Position numbers and translations under genes: made by a program. From an uncultured PS1 clade bacterium (lineage in GTDB: Bacteria; Pseudomonadota; Gammaproteobacteria; PS1; Pseudothioglobaceae), in the NCBI GenBank assembly GCA_937950605.1, contig CALFDA010000020.1, positions 1 to 56,128 of the forward strand: a stretch of 56,128 bases of DNA. Direction: 5' to 3'. Positions 1-10,168 of this stretch are shown here, one piece after another. Position 1 is the first letter of the stretch; every line of letters starts with the position of its first letter. The notes under the pieces are model-generated. The model was not told the origin of the DNA. It ran no database searches and was given only the letters and a program-made list of their open reading frames with translations.

Positions 1-459
1 TATTAAGTAATTGATAAATAATATATTTACCATAAATTAGCATTTGCTATGGTAAATTACTATTTGCTATGGTGCTATATCTGCTTTAAATGTAGGTTTT
101 TTGTTGGATTTTTGGGTTTAATGTGGGGGGCTTATGGTGTGTTAGATACATATTGACATACCAAAATTTTATATATTGATCCTAAATTCTTTCAGTAAAT
201 TCTCGCCTAAATTTTATTTTTGATACAGAAACTTCTACATTTGAATCCAAATTTTATTCAAAAAGTCGCTCATATTATTCCAGTACAAAAAATGGTGTTG
301 CTCCAACAAATACAAACAATGGGTAGATATCTAACTGGTTTGATATGAAAACATGTCTTTAAAAGGCAACACATCATAAACTACTAAATTCGTTGCACTA
401 TAAACCCAAACAGATGCAACTTAAATAAGCATGTTATTAAGACCAAAAAAACGATAGTG
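1..459. other. Gene-free spacer downstream of nuoN
   Basis: No credible gene was found here. The stretch is AT-rich and lies beyond the 3' end of the nuo operon. Around 180-300 on the plus strand one frame stays open for roughly 40 codons without a usable start or ribosome binding site, and ends in TAG near 327. Its composition (Ser/Thr/Asn/Tyr-rich) would fit a decayed gene remnant, but I do not recognise it. A hairpin and a direct repeat near the left edge are listed separately. Confidence 0.5.
25..73. repeat. Inverted repeat plus 12-bp direct repeat
   Basis: A perfect 10-bp inverted repeat (25-34 atttaccata, 48-57 tatggtaaat) encloses a 13-nt loop. The 12-mer atttgctatggt, which overlaps the right arm, occurs again at 62-73, 20 bp further on. 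There is no T-run after the stem on either strand, so it is a weak candidate for an intrinsic terminator of the nuo operon. It may be a small dispersed element or an mRNA-end stabilising hairpin. Confidence 0.45.
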
Positions 460-1914
460 TTAAAAGAGTGAAAGGGAGAGTTTCATCCAAAAATCTGGGA
501 ACAGTCCAACTGCTAGAATTAGAACCGCATTAATCGAAACGACCATTTGCATATCCATTGATGCCGAAACACTTGCCGCTTTTTCGCTTTGTTCAAAATA
601 CATAGATTTAATAATTTTCAGATAATAATAAGCACTGATAACGGCAAATACAACCGCAATAACAGCCAAAACAACCATGCCACTAGATACAACTTGTTGC
701 AGGACAAATAATTTTGCGTAGAAACCAATAAAAGGCGGCACGCCTGCCATCGATAATAATATAACCAACATCATCAACGCAAACCAAGGCGAAGTTGCAC
801 TAAGTCCTTTGTAGTCGCTAATCAAATCTGCTTCAAAGCCTTTTTTGTTAAGCGCGATAATAATACCAAACGCTGCTAGACTCATCAATACGTAGCTCAA
901 TATGTAGAAAACCGCCGCCCCATAACCAGTAATAACACCAGTTACAAAACCTAGTAAAACATAGCCAATATGAGAGATAGTTGAATATGCCAAAAGTCGC
1001 TTAATATTTGTTTGCATCAATGCAACAATAGAACCAACTGCAATGGACAGAATGGCTAAAATCATAAACAAATCAGACCAATAAGCCTGCATTGAACCAA
1101 GTCCATCAACTAGCAAACGCACCAACATTGCAACTGCAGCAATTTTTGGCACTGTTGAAATAAACAATGTTGTGGCAGTCGGTGCCCCTTGATACACATC
1201 TGGCACCCACATGTGGAATGGCACTGCACCTAATTTAAAGGCGATACCAACCACTAAAAATACCAAACCAAAATTAATCACTAAAACCTCTCTTGAAGTC
1301 ATGGCTGTGCTGTTAGAGAATGCGGCAATTTCAGCGATGTTAAGACTATTGCTAATGCCATAAATCATACTCATTCCATACAACAATAAGCCTGAAGCAA
1401 TAGCACCTAAAACAAAATATTTAAGTGCTGCTTCAACAGCAACTGCTCTATGACGTGCAATAGCAATTAGCGTATAAAGTGAAAGCGACAAAATCTCCAA
1501 ACCTAGATACAATGTTAACAAACTATAGCCCGAAATCATCACCATCATGCCTAGCACTGCTAGCATAATTAAAACAAAATACTCTCCTCTAAATAACTGG
1601 TGTTGAGTTAAATAATGACGCGAATAAACCATTGCCACCACCGTTGCCGCCATAATAAACACTTTAAATGTCGACGCCAAATTGTCTAAAACGAACGCAT
1701 TACCTAAGATAATAGTTTCTGCATGACCGATGAGATTAAATGACAATATTCCCGTAATTAGTAGGCTCAATTGTGTCAAATAATAAGTAACCTGGCTAAA
1801 TTTCTTGGTTAAAAACAAGTCTAGCAACAAAACTACAACAATCGCACTAAGCAAAAAGATTTCTGGCAAAGCCAACATTAATGAAGCTGTATCAAATTGG
1901 AAAGCACTTATCAT
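460..1914 (-). CDS. nuoN: NADH-quinone oxidoreductase subunit N
   Basis: Antiporter-like membrane subunit of respiratory complex I (NDH-1), which pumps protons during NADH:quinone electron transfer. The 484-aa product is almost entirely hydrophobic. It contains the family core around residues 120-400, including the LKYFVLGAIASG stretch and the FKLGAVPFHMWVPDVYQGAPT region, whose lysine lies in the proton channel of this family. The length is normal for NuoN. The ATG is preceded by a strong GAGGAG. It is the last gene of the nuo operon, 15 bp after nuoM. Confidence 0.97.
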   Translation of the reverse strand: MISAFQFDTASLMLALPEIFLLSAIVVVLLLDLFLTKKFSQVTYYLTQLSLLITGILSFNLIGHAETIILGNAFVLDNLASTFKVFIMAATVVAMVYSRHYLTQHQLFRGEYFVLIMLAVLGMMVMISGYSLLTLYLGLEILSLSLYTLIAIARHRAVAVEAALKYFVLGAIASGLLLYGMSMIYGISNSLNIAEIAAFSNSTAMTSREVLVINFGLVFLVVGIAFKLGAVPFHMWVPDVYQGAPTATTLFISTVPKIAAVAMLVRLLVDGLGSMQAYWSDLFMILAILSIAVGSIVALMQTNIKRLLAYSTISHIGYVLLGFVTGVITGYGAAVFYILSYVLMSLAAFGIIIALNKKGFEADLISDYKGLSATSPWFALMMLVILLSMAGVPPFIGFYAKLFVLQQVVSSGMVVLAVIAVVFAVISAYYYLKIIKSMYFEQSEKAASVSASMDMQMVVSINAVLILAVGLFPDFWMKLSLSLF

Positions 1915-1929
1915 TATATTAGACTCCTC

Positions 1930-3435
1930 TTACAACTTAGACGTTAATGCTTGATTCAACAAATGCTCAATTGAGACGTGCATGACTTCAATTATTGGTT
2001 GTGGATATAAACCCACAATTATCACAGCAAGTGCCAAAATTACCAGAACAGAAAACTCACGCCCATTAATATCATTTAATGTTGCCACCTTTGGATTAGT
2101 AACAGCACCCCAAAATACACGCTTAACCATCCATAATGTATAAGCTGCACCCAAGACAAGCGTGGTAGCAGCTAGCACTGCATACCAAATATTAGCTTGA
2201 ACAGCACCCAAAATCACCATAAATTCACCCACAAAACCCGAAGTCCCTGGCAAGCCTGCATTTGCCATAGCAAACAACACCGCAAAACCTGTAAATTTTG
2301 GCATAGAATTAATCACACCGCCATAAGTTGCAATCTCTCTTGAATGCAGGCGGTCATACAAAACACCAACCACCAAAAACATTGCTGCTGAAATAAAACC
2401 ATGCGAAATCATTTGCACCATCGCCCCCTCTAAGCCTAGTAGAGCAGCTTCTGGTGCTTGTGGATTGTAAGCTAAGAATAATGCAAATACTCCGAGTGTT
2501 ACAAAACCCATGTGCGAAATTGAAGAATAAGCAATTAGTTTTTTCATATCTCTTTGCACCAAGGCAACAAAACCAATATAGACTATCGCAATAAGTGACA
2601 AAATAATCACTATATCCGAGAACTGCAAAGCGGCATCAGACGTAATTGGCAAAGAAAAACGGAAAAACCCATAACCACCCATCTTTAACATGATAGCCGC
2701 CAAAATAACAGAACCTCCCGTTGGAGCTTGCACATGCGCATCAGGCAACCAAGTATGCACAGGAAACATCGGCACCTTAACCGCAAATGCGATAAAAAAT
2801 GCCCAAAAAATCCATGCTTGCTCTGTGCCGCTCAAACTAAGATTATGCATATCAAGCACGCCAAACGAACCGCTCTGACTATACATATAAATCAAAGAAA
2901 TCAGCATAAATACCGAACCTAAAAAAGTGTATAAGAAGAACTTAATTGCTGCATAAATGCGGTTATCGCCACCCCAAATACCCACAATCAACAACATTGG
3001 AATTAACGACGCTTCCCAAAAAACATAAAACAAAATACTATCAAGTGCTGAAAATACGCCAACAATCAAGCCTTCCATCATTAAGAAAGCTGCCATATAA
3101 TGTGCTAATCGTTTTTGAATGGACTCCCAACTTGCAACAATCACTAAGACTGTCGAAAAAGTCGTCAAAATAATCAACGGCATAGAAATGCCATCAACGC
3201 CAACATGGTAATTAATATCAAACTGCGAAATCCATGCGCTCTTTTCAACAAACTGCATCAAGTGCGTTGATGAATCAAAACCTGTCCATAAATTGAGCGA
3301 TAGCACAAATACCAAAATAGAAAGCACTAAACTCGTCCAACGAACTGTATTTTTGCGCTCATCACCTATTAAGATAATTCCTGCACCGCCTAAAATTGGC
3401 AAACAAATTAATAAACTAAGTAAAGCGTTTTCCAT
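1930..3435 (-). CDS. nuoM: NADH-quinone oxidoreductase subunit M
   Basis: Second antiporter-like proton-pumping subunit of complex I. The 501-aa integral membrane protein has the DGISMPLI segment near residue 80, the FWEASLIPM segment with the conserved TM5 glutamate near residue 140, and the lysine/histidine channel region KVPMFPVHTWLPDAHVQAPTG near residues 220-240. Length and motif order match NuoM. It starts 2 bp after the nuoL stop codon. Short plus-strand open frames lying over this gene (about 2690-3173) are compositional artefacts. Confidence 0.97.
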   Translation of the reverse strand: MENALLSLLICLPILGGAGIILIGDERKNTVRWTSLVLSILVFVLSLNLWTGFDSSTHLMQFVEKSAWISQFDINYHVGVDGISMPLIILTTFSTVLVIVASWESIQKRLAHYMAAFLMMEGLIVGVFSALDSILFYVFWEASLIPMLLIVGIWGGDNRIYAAIKFFLYTFLGSVFMLISLIYMYSQSGSFGVLDMHNLSLSGTEQAWIFWAFFIAFAVKVPMFPVHTWLPDAHVQAPTGGSVILAAIMLKMGGYGFFRFSLPITSDAALQFSDIVIILSLIAIVYIGFVALVQRDMKKLIAYSSISHMGFVTLGVFALFLAYNPQAPEAALLGLEGAMVQMISHGFISAAMFLVVGVLYDRLHSREIATYGGVINSMPKFTGFAVLFAMANAGLPGTSGFVGEFMVILGAVQANIWYAVLAATTLVLGAAYTLWMVKRVFWGAVTNPKVATLNDINGREFSVLVILALAVIIVGLYPQPIIEVMHVSIEHLLNQALTSKL

Positions 3436-3437
3436 AA

Positions 3438-5399
3438 TTAAAATGTTAGTAGTGGACGATTACCCATAAACAACGCCCAAGTTAAAATAACGAGTAAACT
3501 AAAAATCATAAAGAAAGCATAATGGTAAATATATCCTGTTTGGATTGGACGAATAATAGCCCCAATAAAAACAACAAGTTTAGCACTACCGTTAACAACT
3601 ATTGAATCAATCAAGGTAGAATCAGATACTTTCCACAAAATATTGCCTAATTTTTTAACACCATTCACAAACACGATTTCATTCAAACGGTCAAATCCAT
3701 ACAGTGACTTCAGCACATAATTAGTACGTTTAAAAGTTGCTTGCATCCAATCAGCCCACTGGGTTTTATAAAGTGAGAATACCCAAGCGGTTGCTATGCC
3801 AGCCAACATCATCCAAAATGGTGCAGTTTGTATAGCGTGAGAAATCATACCCAACGCGCCATGAAAATGCTGTTTTAACTCAACCATAGAGACATGTCCT
3901 TGCGCAACAGTAACAGCCTCATCTAGCCAACCCTTAAACAGCATTGGCTCAATTGTTAAATAACCAATAACCGCTGAAGGTATCGCCAACATTACTAGCG
4001 GAAAAGTAATCGACAATGGAGATTCGCGCAAATGCTGAGCATTCTCATGCTTAACCCTTGATTTGCCGTGAAAGACCAAGAAAAACATTCTCAGTGAATA
4101 AAACGCAGTAATAAACACACCAAAGAGTACGGCATAATAAACCCAATTAGAATAAGGTAACTGAGAGAAATGCACTGCCTCAATAATCATGTCTTTGGAG
4201 TAAAAACCCGCAAATCCAGGAAAACCAATCAACGCTAAGGTACCAATTAGGCTTGTCCAATAAGTAATAGGCATGTGTTTTTTCAAGCCACCCATTTGGC
4301 GAATATCTTGCTCATGGTGCATAGCAACAATCACCGATCCTGCACCTAAGAACAACAAAGCCTTAAAAAAGGCGTGGGTCATTAAATGAAAAATTGCCAC
4401 TGAATAAGCACTCACGCCTAGAGCAACTGTCATATAGCCTAATTGCGATAAAGTTGAATAGGCGACTACTCTCTTTATGTCGTTTTGCACAATACCAAGC
4501 AACCCCATAAACAGGGCTGTTATTGCACCAACTATCATAACCACTGTGAGCGCAACATCACTCATCTCAAACAGTGGCGACATACGTGACACCATAAAGA
4601 TACCCGCAGTTACCATGGTTGCTGCATGAATAAGTGCTGAAATCGGCGTTGGACCTTCCATAGAACCTGGCAACCAAACATGCAACGGCACTTGCGCTGA
4701 TTTCCCCATCGCGCCAACAAATAACAATAAGCAGATAACAGTGATTAAATCCATGCCCCATAGCGTTGGATTAGCTGCACTGTTTAAACTAGCAAATGTC
4801 TCAATATAATCTAGTGAACCACCAAATGCCAACACCAAACCGATACCTAACAAAAAACCAAAATCACCCACACGATTCACCAAAAAAGCTTTTAAACTAG
4901 CTTCAACTGCACTTTCCTTATGATGCCAAAAGCCAATCAATAAATACGAAACCAACCCAACCGCTTCCCAGCCAAAGAATAACTGCATAAAGTTATTACT
5001 CATCACCAACATAAACATTGAGAAAGTGAATAAAGAAATATAACTGAAAAACTTCGTGTAATCCTTATCGTGATTCATATAGCCAATAGTATAAATATGC
5101 ACCATTAAGGAAACAAATGACACCACAACCAACATAACGGAAGTCAAGTTGTCTACCAAAAAACCGACACTCATATTAAGCCCGCCAATTTGCATCCAAG
5201 TATAGAGGTTTTGGTTAAAAGCTATATTATCTTGCAATACGTGATGATTAAACACCATCAAGGAAAGCACAGTAGAAATCAACACGCCTAAAATTGTAAC
5301 TGTATGGACCGCACTACGACCTAGTATACGACCAAAAAATCCCGCAATAATAGCACCTAACAAAGGTGAAAGTACAATCGTTAAATAAAAATTTTGCAT
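3438..5399 (-). CDS. nuoL: NADH-quinone oxidoreductase subunit L
   Basis: Largest antiporter-like subunit of complex I, carrying the long lateral helix of the membrane arm at its C-terminus. The 653-aa product contains GWEAVGLVSYLLIGFW near residue 145 and the channel region PLHVWLPGSMEGPTPISAL near residue 240. The C-terminal 150 residues are amphipathic and end in a final transmembrane segment, as expected. It lies 24 bp after nuoK and 2 bp before nuoM in the operon. Confidence 0.97.
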   Translation of the reverse strand: MQNFYLTIVLSPLLGAIIAGFFGRILGRSAVHTVTILGVLISTVLSLMVFNHHVLQDNIAFNQNLYTWMQIGGLNMSVGFLVDNLTSVMLVVVSFVSLMVHIYTIGYMNHDKDYTKFFSYISLFTFSMFMLVMSNNFMQLFFGWEAVGLVSYLLIGFWHHKESAVEASLKAFLVNRVGDFGFLLGIGLVLAFGGSLDYIETFASLNSAANPTLWGMDLITVICLLLFVGAMGKSAQVPLHVWLPGSMEGPTPISALIHAATMVTAGIFMVSRMSPLFEMSDVALTVVMIVGAITALFMGLLGIVQNDIKRVVAYSTLSQLGYMTVALGVSAYSVAIFHLMTHAFFKALLFLGAGSVIVAMHHEQDIRQMGGLKKHMPITYWTSLIGTLALIGFPGFAGFYSKDMIIEAVHFSQLPYSNWVYYAVLFGVFITAFYSLRMFFLVFHGKSRVKHENAQHLRESPLSITFPLVMLAIPSAVIGYLTIEPMLFKGWLDEAVTVAQGHVSMVELKQHFHGALGMISHAIQTAPFWMMLAGIATAWVFSLYKTQWADWMQATFKRTNYVLKSLYGFDRLNEIVFVNGVKKLGNILWKVSDSTLIDSIVVNGSAKLVVFIGAIIRPIQTGYIYHYAFFMIFSLLVILTWALFMGNRPLLTF

Positions 5400-5423
5400 A
5401 ATTATATTATTCTTAGTCTGGAC

Positions 5424-5729
5424 TCAACCTTTTAAACTATTTATTACATCAACACTAATAGAGTCTTTAACTCTAAATAATAACGTTAGAATTGCCAGTC
5501 CAATCGCAACCTCTGCTGCTGCAACAGTTAAAATAAAGAAAACAAAAATTTGCCCCGCCTCATTCCCTAAAAAATGGGAAAAAGCAATAAAATTCGTATT
5601 TACTGCCACTAAAATCAACTCAACACACATTAACAAGATGATGATATTAGTCCTGTTAACAAAAATACCCACCAAACCAATACAAAAAATAACAGCACTT
5701 AGAATTAAATAATCGCTCAAACTAATCAT
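5424..5729 (-). CDS. nuoK: NADH-quinone oxidoreductase subunit K
   Basis: Small three-helix membrane subunit of complex I that contributes two buried glutamates to the proton path. The 101-aa length is typical. Both glutamate sites are visible: CVELILVAVN near residue 36 and AAAEVAIGLAIL near residue 72. The reading frame overlaps the end of nuoJ by 8 bp, indicating coupled translation. Confidence 0.96.
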   Translation of the reverse strand: MISLSDYLILSAVIFCIGLVGIFVNRTNIIILLMCVELILVAVNTNFIAFSHFLGNEAGQIFVFFILTVAAAEVAIGLAILTLLFRVKDSISVDVINSLKG

Positions 5730-6339
5730 CTGACTCTCCGCTATTTTTTGAATTAATTAAAACCAAACGCATTCTATCTCTTGCTTTCACATTCACCTGC
5801 TGTGAAACAGACTGACTCTTGCGGTTTGTTTCATTGCGATGTGCCAAGGTAATTGCTGCAATAATCGCAATGAGTAATAACACCGCTGCTAACTCAAATG
5901 CGTAAACATAATCAGTATAAAGTTGCAATGCCAAAACGGTGATATTACTGTAATCAGCGGCATGCCTTGCTGGTTCTGGCACTGCTTCTAAACCAAACTG
6001 GTTATAACCTAATACCATCACCATTTCAACAACAACTATCGCTGCGACCATTAAACCTAGTGGTAAGTAACCTGCAAACTTTGCGCGTAAAGCAGATTTG
6101 TCAATGTCTAGCATTTTAATAATAAATAAAAACAACACCATGACCGCACCCACATAAACCAAAATCAGGGTAATTGCCAAGAATTCTGCTTCAAGCAAAA
6201 TCCAAATGCTAGCTGCCGAAAAGAAAGCTAAGATTAAAAACAACACAGCTTTCGCTGCATTACGCAAAAATACCATTGCTAACGAAGCGACAACAAACCA
6301 AAATGAGAAAACATAAAATAATATTTGATCAAATTCCAT
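5722..6339 (-). CDS. nuoJ: NADH-quinone oxidoreductase subunit J
   Basis: Membrane subunit J of complex I, next to NuoK in the E-channel. The frame is open further upstream to 6408, but the preferred start is the ATG at 6339 (MEFDQILFYVF). There the first transmembrane helix begins, an AGG lies upstream, and the start falls just after the nuoI stop instead of inside nuoI. This gives 205 aa with five hydrophobic segments. The conserved GAVMVLFLFIIKMLDI region is near residue 62. The polar C-terminal tail overlaps nuoK. Confidence 0.93.
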   Translation of the reverse strand: MEFDQILFYVFSFWFVVASLAMVFLRNAAKAVLFLILAFFSAASIWILLEAEFLAITLILVYVGAVMVLFLFIIKMLDIDKSALRAKFAGYLPLGLMVAAIVVVEMVMVLGYNQFGLEAVPEPARHAADYSNITVLALQLYTDYVYAFELAAVLLLIAIIAAITLAHRNETNRKSQSVSQQVNVKARDRMRLVLINSKNSGESDD

Positions 6340-6346
6340 CTTTTTT

Positions 6347-6841
6347 TTACCTATACTTAGCATCTTGTGCTTTAGCTTCATTAATTGCTTTTTCGTTATT
6401 GTCGCCAACCTCTAATAGACGCTCTTTGGTCATGACGCTACCTTTTCTGGAATCCAAAAATGCATAATCAAAAATTTTCGTTTCAACAATCGCATCAACT
6501 GGACAAGCTTCTTCGCAAAAACCACAAAAAATACACTTGAACAAATCAATATCATACTGCACAGTGCGACGAGATCCATCTTCGCGCCTGTGTGATTCAA
6601 TAGTAATGGCATTCGCTGGGCACACTGCCTCACACAACTTACAAGCAATACAACGCTCCTCTCCATTGGGATAACGACGCAGCGCATGCAAACCTCTAAA
6701 ACGCGGCGAGATGGGCGTTCTTTCCTCTGGAAATTGCACCGTAATTTTTTTGTTGACAAATTCTTTGGCAGTAATTTGCATGCCACCACGCAATTCACTA
6801 AGGCTAAAGTCTTCAATTAATTTTCCAAACTTATCTATCAT
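6347..6841 (-). CDS. nuoI: NADH-quinone oxidoreductase subunit I (2x 4Fe-4S)
   Basis: Peripheral-arm ferredoxin-like subunit carrying clusters N6a and N6b, which pass electrons to NuoB. The 164-aa product has two classical 4Fe-4S motifs, CIACKLCEAVCP (near residue 64) and CIFCGFCEEACP (near residue 103). The N-terminus has the usual amphipathic segment, and HALRRYPNGEERC leads into the first motif. It lies 13 bp after nuoH. Length is normal for the family. Confidence 0.97.
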   Translation of the reverse strand: MIDKFGKLIEDFSLSELRGGMQITAKEFVNKKITVQFPEERTPISPRFRGLHALRRYPNGEERCIACKLCEAVCPANAITIESHRREDGSRRTVQYDIDLFKCIFCGFCEEACPVDAIVETKIFDYAFLDSRKGSVMTKERLLEVGDNNEKAINEAKAQDAKYR

Positions 6842-6854
6842 GATAAAAACAGTT

Positions 6855-7919
6855 TTAAAACCAAGGTCCTAATTGTAGTTGAGTCATAAGGGCAACTACA
6901 AAAATCCAAACAATGGTCCACGGCAAAAATATTTTCCAAGATAAACGCATGATCTGGTCATAGCGAAAACGTGGAAAAGTCGCACGAACCCACAAGTATA
7001 AAAACATAAAAAAGCTCGATTTGGCAAGCAACCAAACAATGCCTGGCACCCAAGCAAACCCATATTCCAAATAAGCAATGCCTTCAAATGGCGAATGCCA
7101 ACCACCAAAAAACAATATAACCGCCAATACCGCCATAAAAATCATATTAGCATATTCTGCCAAAAAGAATACCGCAAACGCCATACCTGAATATTCAACA
7201 TGCGTACCACCTACAATCTCAGATTCGCCTTCTACTACATCAAAAGGTGCACGATTAGTTTCCACTAAGGCAGAGATAAAAAAGATAATCATCATTGGGA
7301 ACAACGGAATAAAATACCAATTCAACAGCCCGCCCTGTTGTGCCATAACAATGGCATTAAGATTAACACTACCCGCAATCATCACCACGGTTACCAGAGC
7401 AAAACCAATAACAATTTCATAAGAAACCAATAATGATGCACTACGCAACGCACCTAGAAGCGGATATTTAGAGTTAGATGCCCAACCTGCCAAAATAATA
7501 CCGTACACACCTACCGAACCAATTGCCAACACATACAACAAACTAACATCTAAGTTCGCAACATAAAGCCCTTCGTCGAATGGAATAACTGCCCAAACGG
7601 CAATTGCAGGGGCGATCGCCAATACAGGAGCCAAGAAGAATAGATAAATATTAGCCTTGCTCGGAAATATAATCTCCTTAGTCATTAGTTTTAAGGCATC
7701 AGCAATAGGTTGCAACCAACCTTTTGGACCAACACGATTAGGACCAATTCTAAGCTGCATATAACCAATCACTTTGCGCTCTGCATAGGTAAAGTAGGCA
7801 ACCACCAACATCAGCGGTATCACCAAAGCAATTGCCTTAATTAAGATAATGACAACACTTGCAAACGCACCATCAAACCAAGGCAATAATTCATGTATCC
7901 ACTGCCAAATTTCTGTCAT
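6855..7919 (-). CDS. nuoH: NADH-quinone oxidoreductase subunit H
   Basis: Membrane subunit that forms the quinone-access chamber between the peripheral and membrane arms of complex I. The 354-aa protein has the conserved ERKVIGYMQLRIGPNRVGPKG loop after TM1, followed by QPIADALKLMTKE. It also has the acidic ETNRAPFDVVEGESEIVGG loop near residue 220. Its ATG overlaps the nuoG stop by 4 bp (ATGA), the same type of junction found elsewhere in this operon. Confidence 0.97.
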   Translation of the reverse strand: MTEIWQWIHELLPWFDGAFASVVIILIKAIALVIPLMLVVAYFTYAERKVIGYMQLRIGPNRVGPKGWLQPIADALKLMTKEIIFPSKANIYLFFLAPVLAIAPAIAVWAVIPFDEGLYVANLDVSLLYVLAIGSVGVYGIILAGWASNSKYPLLGALRSASLLVSYEIVIGFALVTVVMIAGSVNLNAIVMAQQGGLLNWYFIPLFPMMIIFFISALVETNRAPFDVVEGESEIVGGTHVEYSGMAFAVFFLAEYANMIFMAVLAVILFFGGWHSPFEGIAYLEYGFAWVPGIVWLLAKSSFFMFLYLWVRATFPRFRYDQIMRLSWKIFLPWTIVWIFVVALMTQLQLGPWF

Positions 7920-10162
7920 GACTTACCTCCAATTGGGTGTCTTGCATTTATAAAGACACAATCATTAGCCACCGATTCTGTAACCATAACAGGCACACCT
8001 AAATATTTTTTGCCTCTTTCAACTTGCAATTTTTCCGCAGTGGACTTATTCATTGACGCAAGATGCACTTGCCCAATCTTTGTCGCATGAAGTGCGCTTG
8101 CATGCCTTAGCAGCACATCTGTTGCATAAGGTGATTTCTGATAGATAACATCTATGCCTCTCTTTGCTTCCGCTATAACACTAACTGGTCTTTCGTCTGT
8201 TGCTTTTTGACGATTTTGATTAACAGCCTCGCTGGTAATTTGAGTAGAGTCTTCGTAGTGAAACCCCTGTAATTTCAACAAATCTGCCAATACCTTTAAC
8301 ACTTTCCAAGCTGGTTTGGATTCGCTTGGAGCACTAACTGCTGCCGCGAATGACTGCACTTTACCATCAATATTAACATGCGAACCCGAAGTTTCATAAA
8401 AACTTGCAATCGGCAACATAACATCTGAACATTGGGAAATCACTTTGTCCTTAAAACTGTTCATTGAAACGACAAAGGTGTTATTACCAAATGCCTCAAG
8501 TGCTTTCACGGAATTATGAAAATCATATTCTGGGTAAATATCTAGCAAAATATAAGCTTTAAGTTTTGCTGCTAGCATTGCATTAGCATCTAGACCGCCT
8601 TGACCTGGCACAAAGTTTGCCATCTCGGCTGCTATCGAGTTTGAAGTTGCACTGATATTGAGAGTTGCGGAATTAGTTTGCTGTGCAATCTCGCTAATTA
8701 ATTTTGCAATACTAATGGCTTGTGGATTGTTGATGATATGCTCACCTAAAATAATTACTGAATTGTCTGCGGTCAACAATCTATTGGCAATAGATTGTGC
8801 CGAATCTCGCGCACTAACGTTAGATAAATAATTTTTTGCATGCACGCTTTTTAGAACTGATTTTGATATTTCTGCCAATATTGTTGCTGTTTGATATGGA
8901 GAAATAATATTTTCACTGTTAATGCGATAATTAAAATCAAACGGCATCACGTTCACCACGTCAATATCAGCACCTGCTAAAACTGCTTTACGCAAACGAT
9001 GATTAATCATTGGTTGCTCTAAGCGAGGATTAGAACCAATAATTAAACCATAATCAATACTCTCTAATTCTGTGAGTTTAATATTAGAATCTAAGGTTAT
9101 ACTGTTTTCAAGGTCCTTAATATCAAGACGATGGTCAATATTTTCAGACCCCATTTCCCTTAATATTTTTTGCAATAAATAAAACTCTTCAAGCGTTGCG
9201 GTGTTGGACGCTAGGGCACCAATTTCATTTGCTTGATTGTCCGACACCTGATTAGCCAAACCACGCACCGTAAATTCTAATGCCTCGTTCCACTGAACTT
9301 CTTTCCATTTGCCATTGAGTTTAATCTGTGGTTTAAGCAATCTGTTTTCGTGTGATAAACCCTCGTAAGAAAAGCGATCTCTATCAGAAATCCAAGTCTC
9401 ATTAACATTGTCATTGTCTTTAGCAACAACGCGTCTGACCTTGCCTTTATAAGTTTGTGCAAAAACATTAGAGCCTACTAGATCATGTCGAGCAATGCTT
9501 GGGGTAGCATTCATCTGCCATGTCCTAAGCGCATAACGAAAAGGTTTAGAAGTAAGTGCGCCTACTGGACAAACATCAATCATATTGCCCGAAAGTTCCG
9601 AAGTAATACCCTCTTGTAGGAATGGCTCAATCTTCAAATCTTCACCACGACCTGTCCCGCCCATCTCCGCTATACCGCCAATTTCATTGCCAAAACGCAC
9701 ACAACGTGTACAATGGATACATCTTGTCATATCGGTGTGTATGAGCGGTCCAATGTCGTTATCAACAACAACACGTTTACCTTCGCTGAAATATGACATA
9801 TCCGAACCATAAGTCATTGCCACATCTTGCAATTCACACTCACCGCCTTGATCGCAAATCGGACAATCTAGCGGGTGGTTAACCAACAAAAACTCCATTA
9901 CTGCCTTCTGCGAGGCTTTGACTTTGGCGTTTTGGGTGTGCACTTTCATGCCTTCATTGACTGGCGTAGAACAGGCTGTTTGCGGTTTTGGCGCGCCTTC
10001 AACATCTACCAAACACATGCGACAACTAGCCGCCACCGATAATTTTTTATGGTAGCAAAATCTTGGCACACTGATACCTTCTCTGTCAGTCACGCTTATC
10101 AACATTTCGCCTGCCTGAGCTGTGACTACATTGCCATCAATTTCAATCTCAATATCAGCCAT
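7916..10162 (-). CDS. nuoG: NADH-quinone oxidoreductase subunit G (Fe-S)
   Basis: Large Fe-S subunit of the NADH-oxidising module. The 748-aa protein starts with a 2Fe-2S ferredoxin domain (cysteines in CRMCLVDVEGAPKPQTAC near residues 47-63). This is followed by the HPLDCPICDQGGEC N5-type motif near residue 96 and the CIHCTRCVRF 4Fe-4S motif near residue 148. The rest is a molybdopterin-oxidoreductase-like domain, as in all NuoG proteins. The C-terminal part (from about residue 350) is less conserved. It lies 6 bp after nuoF and overlaps nuoH. Confidence 0.96.
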   Translation of the reverse strand: MADIEIEIDGNVVTAQAGEMLISVTDREGISVPRFCYHKKLSVAASCRMCLVDVEGAPKPQTACSTPVNEGMKVHTQNAKVKASQKAVMEFLLVNHPLDCPICDQGGECELQDVAMTYGSDMSYFSEGKRVVVDNDIGPLIHTDMTRCIHCTRCVRFGNEIGGIAEMGGTGRGEDLKIEPFLQEGITSELSGNMIDVCPVGALTSKPFRYALRTWQMNATPSIARHDLVGSNVFAQTYKGKVRRVVAKDNDNVNETWISDRDRFSYEGLSHENRLLKPQIKLNGKWKEVQWNEALEFTVRGLANQVSDNQANEIGALASNTATLEEFYLLQKILREMGSENIDHRLDIKDLENSITLDSNIKLTELESIDYGLIIGSNPRLEQPMINHRLRKAVLAGADIDVVNVMPFDFNYRINSENIISPYQTATILAEISKSVLKSVHAKNYLSNVSARDSAQSIANRLLTADNSVIILGEHIINNPQAISIAKLISEIAQQTNSATLNISATSNSIAAEMANFVPGQGGLDANAMLAAKLKAYILLDIYPEYDFHNSVKALEAFGNNTFVVSMNSFKDKVISQCSDVMLPIASFYETSGSHVNIDGKVQSFAAAVSAPSESKPAWKVLKVLADLLKLQGFHYEDSTQITSEAVNQNRQKATDERPVSVIAEAKRGIDVIYQKSPYATDVLLRHASALHATKIGQVHLASMNKSTAEKLQVERGKKYLGVPVMVTESVANDCVFINARHPIGGKS

Positions 10163-10168
10163 TGTCGA

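Noticed and set aside
2690..3173. Plus-strand open frames of 60-75 codons across nuoM
   Set aside because: They are antisense to a well-conserved membrane protein gene, have no ribosome binding site and overlap each other; they reflect base composition.
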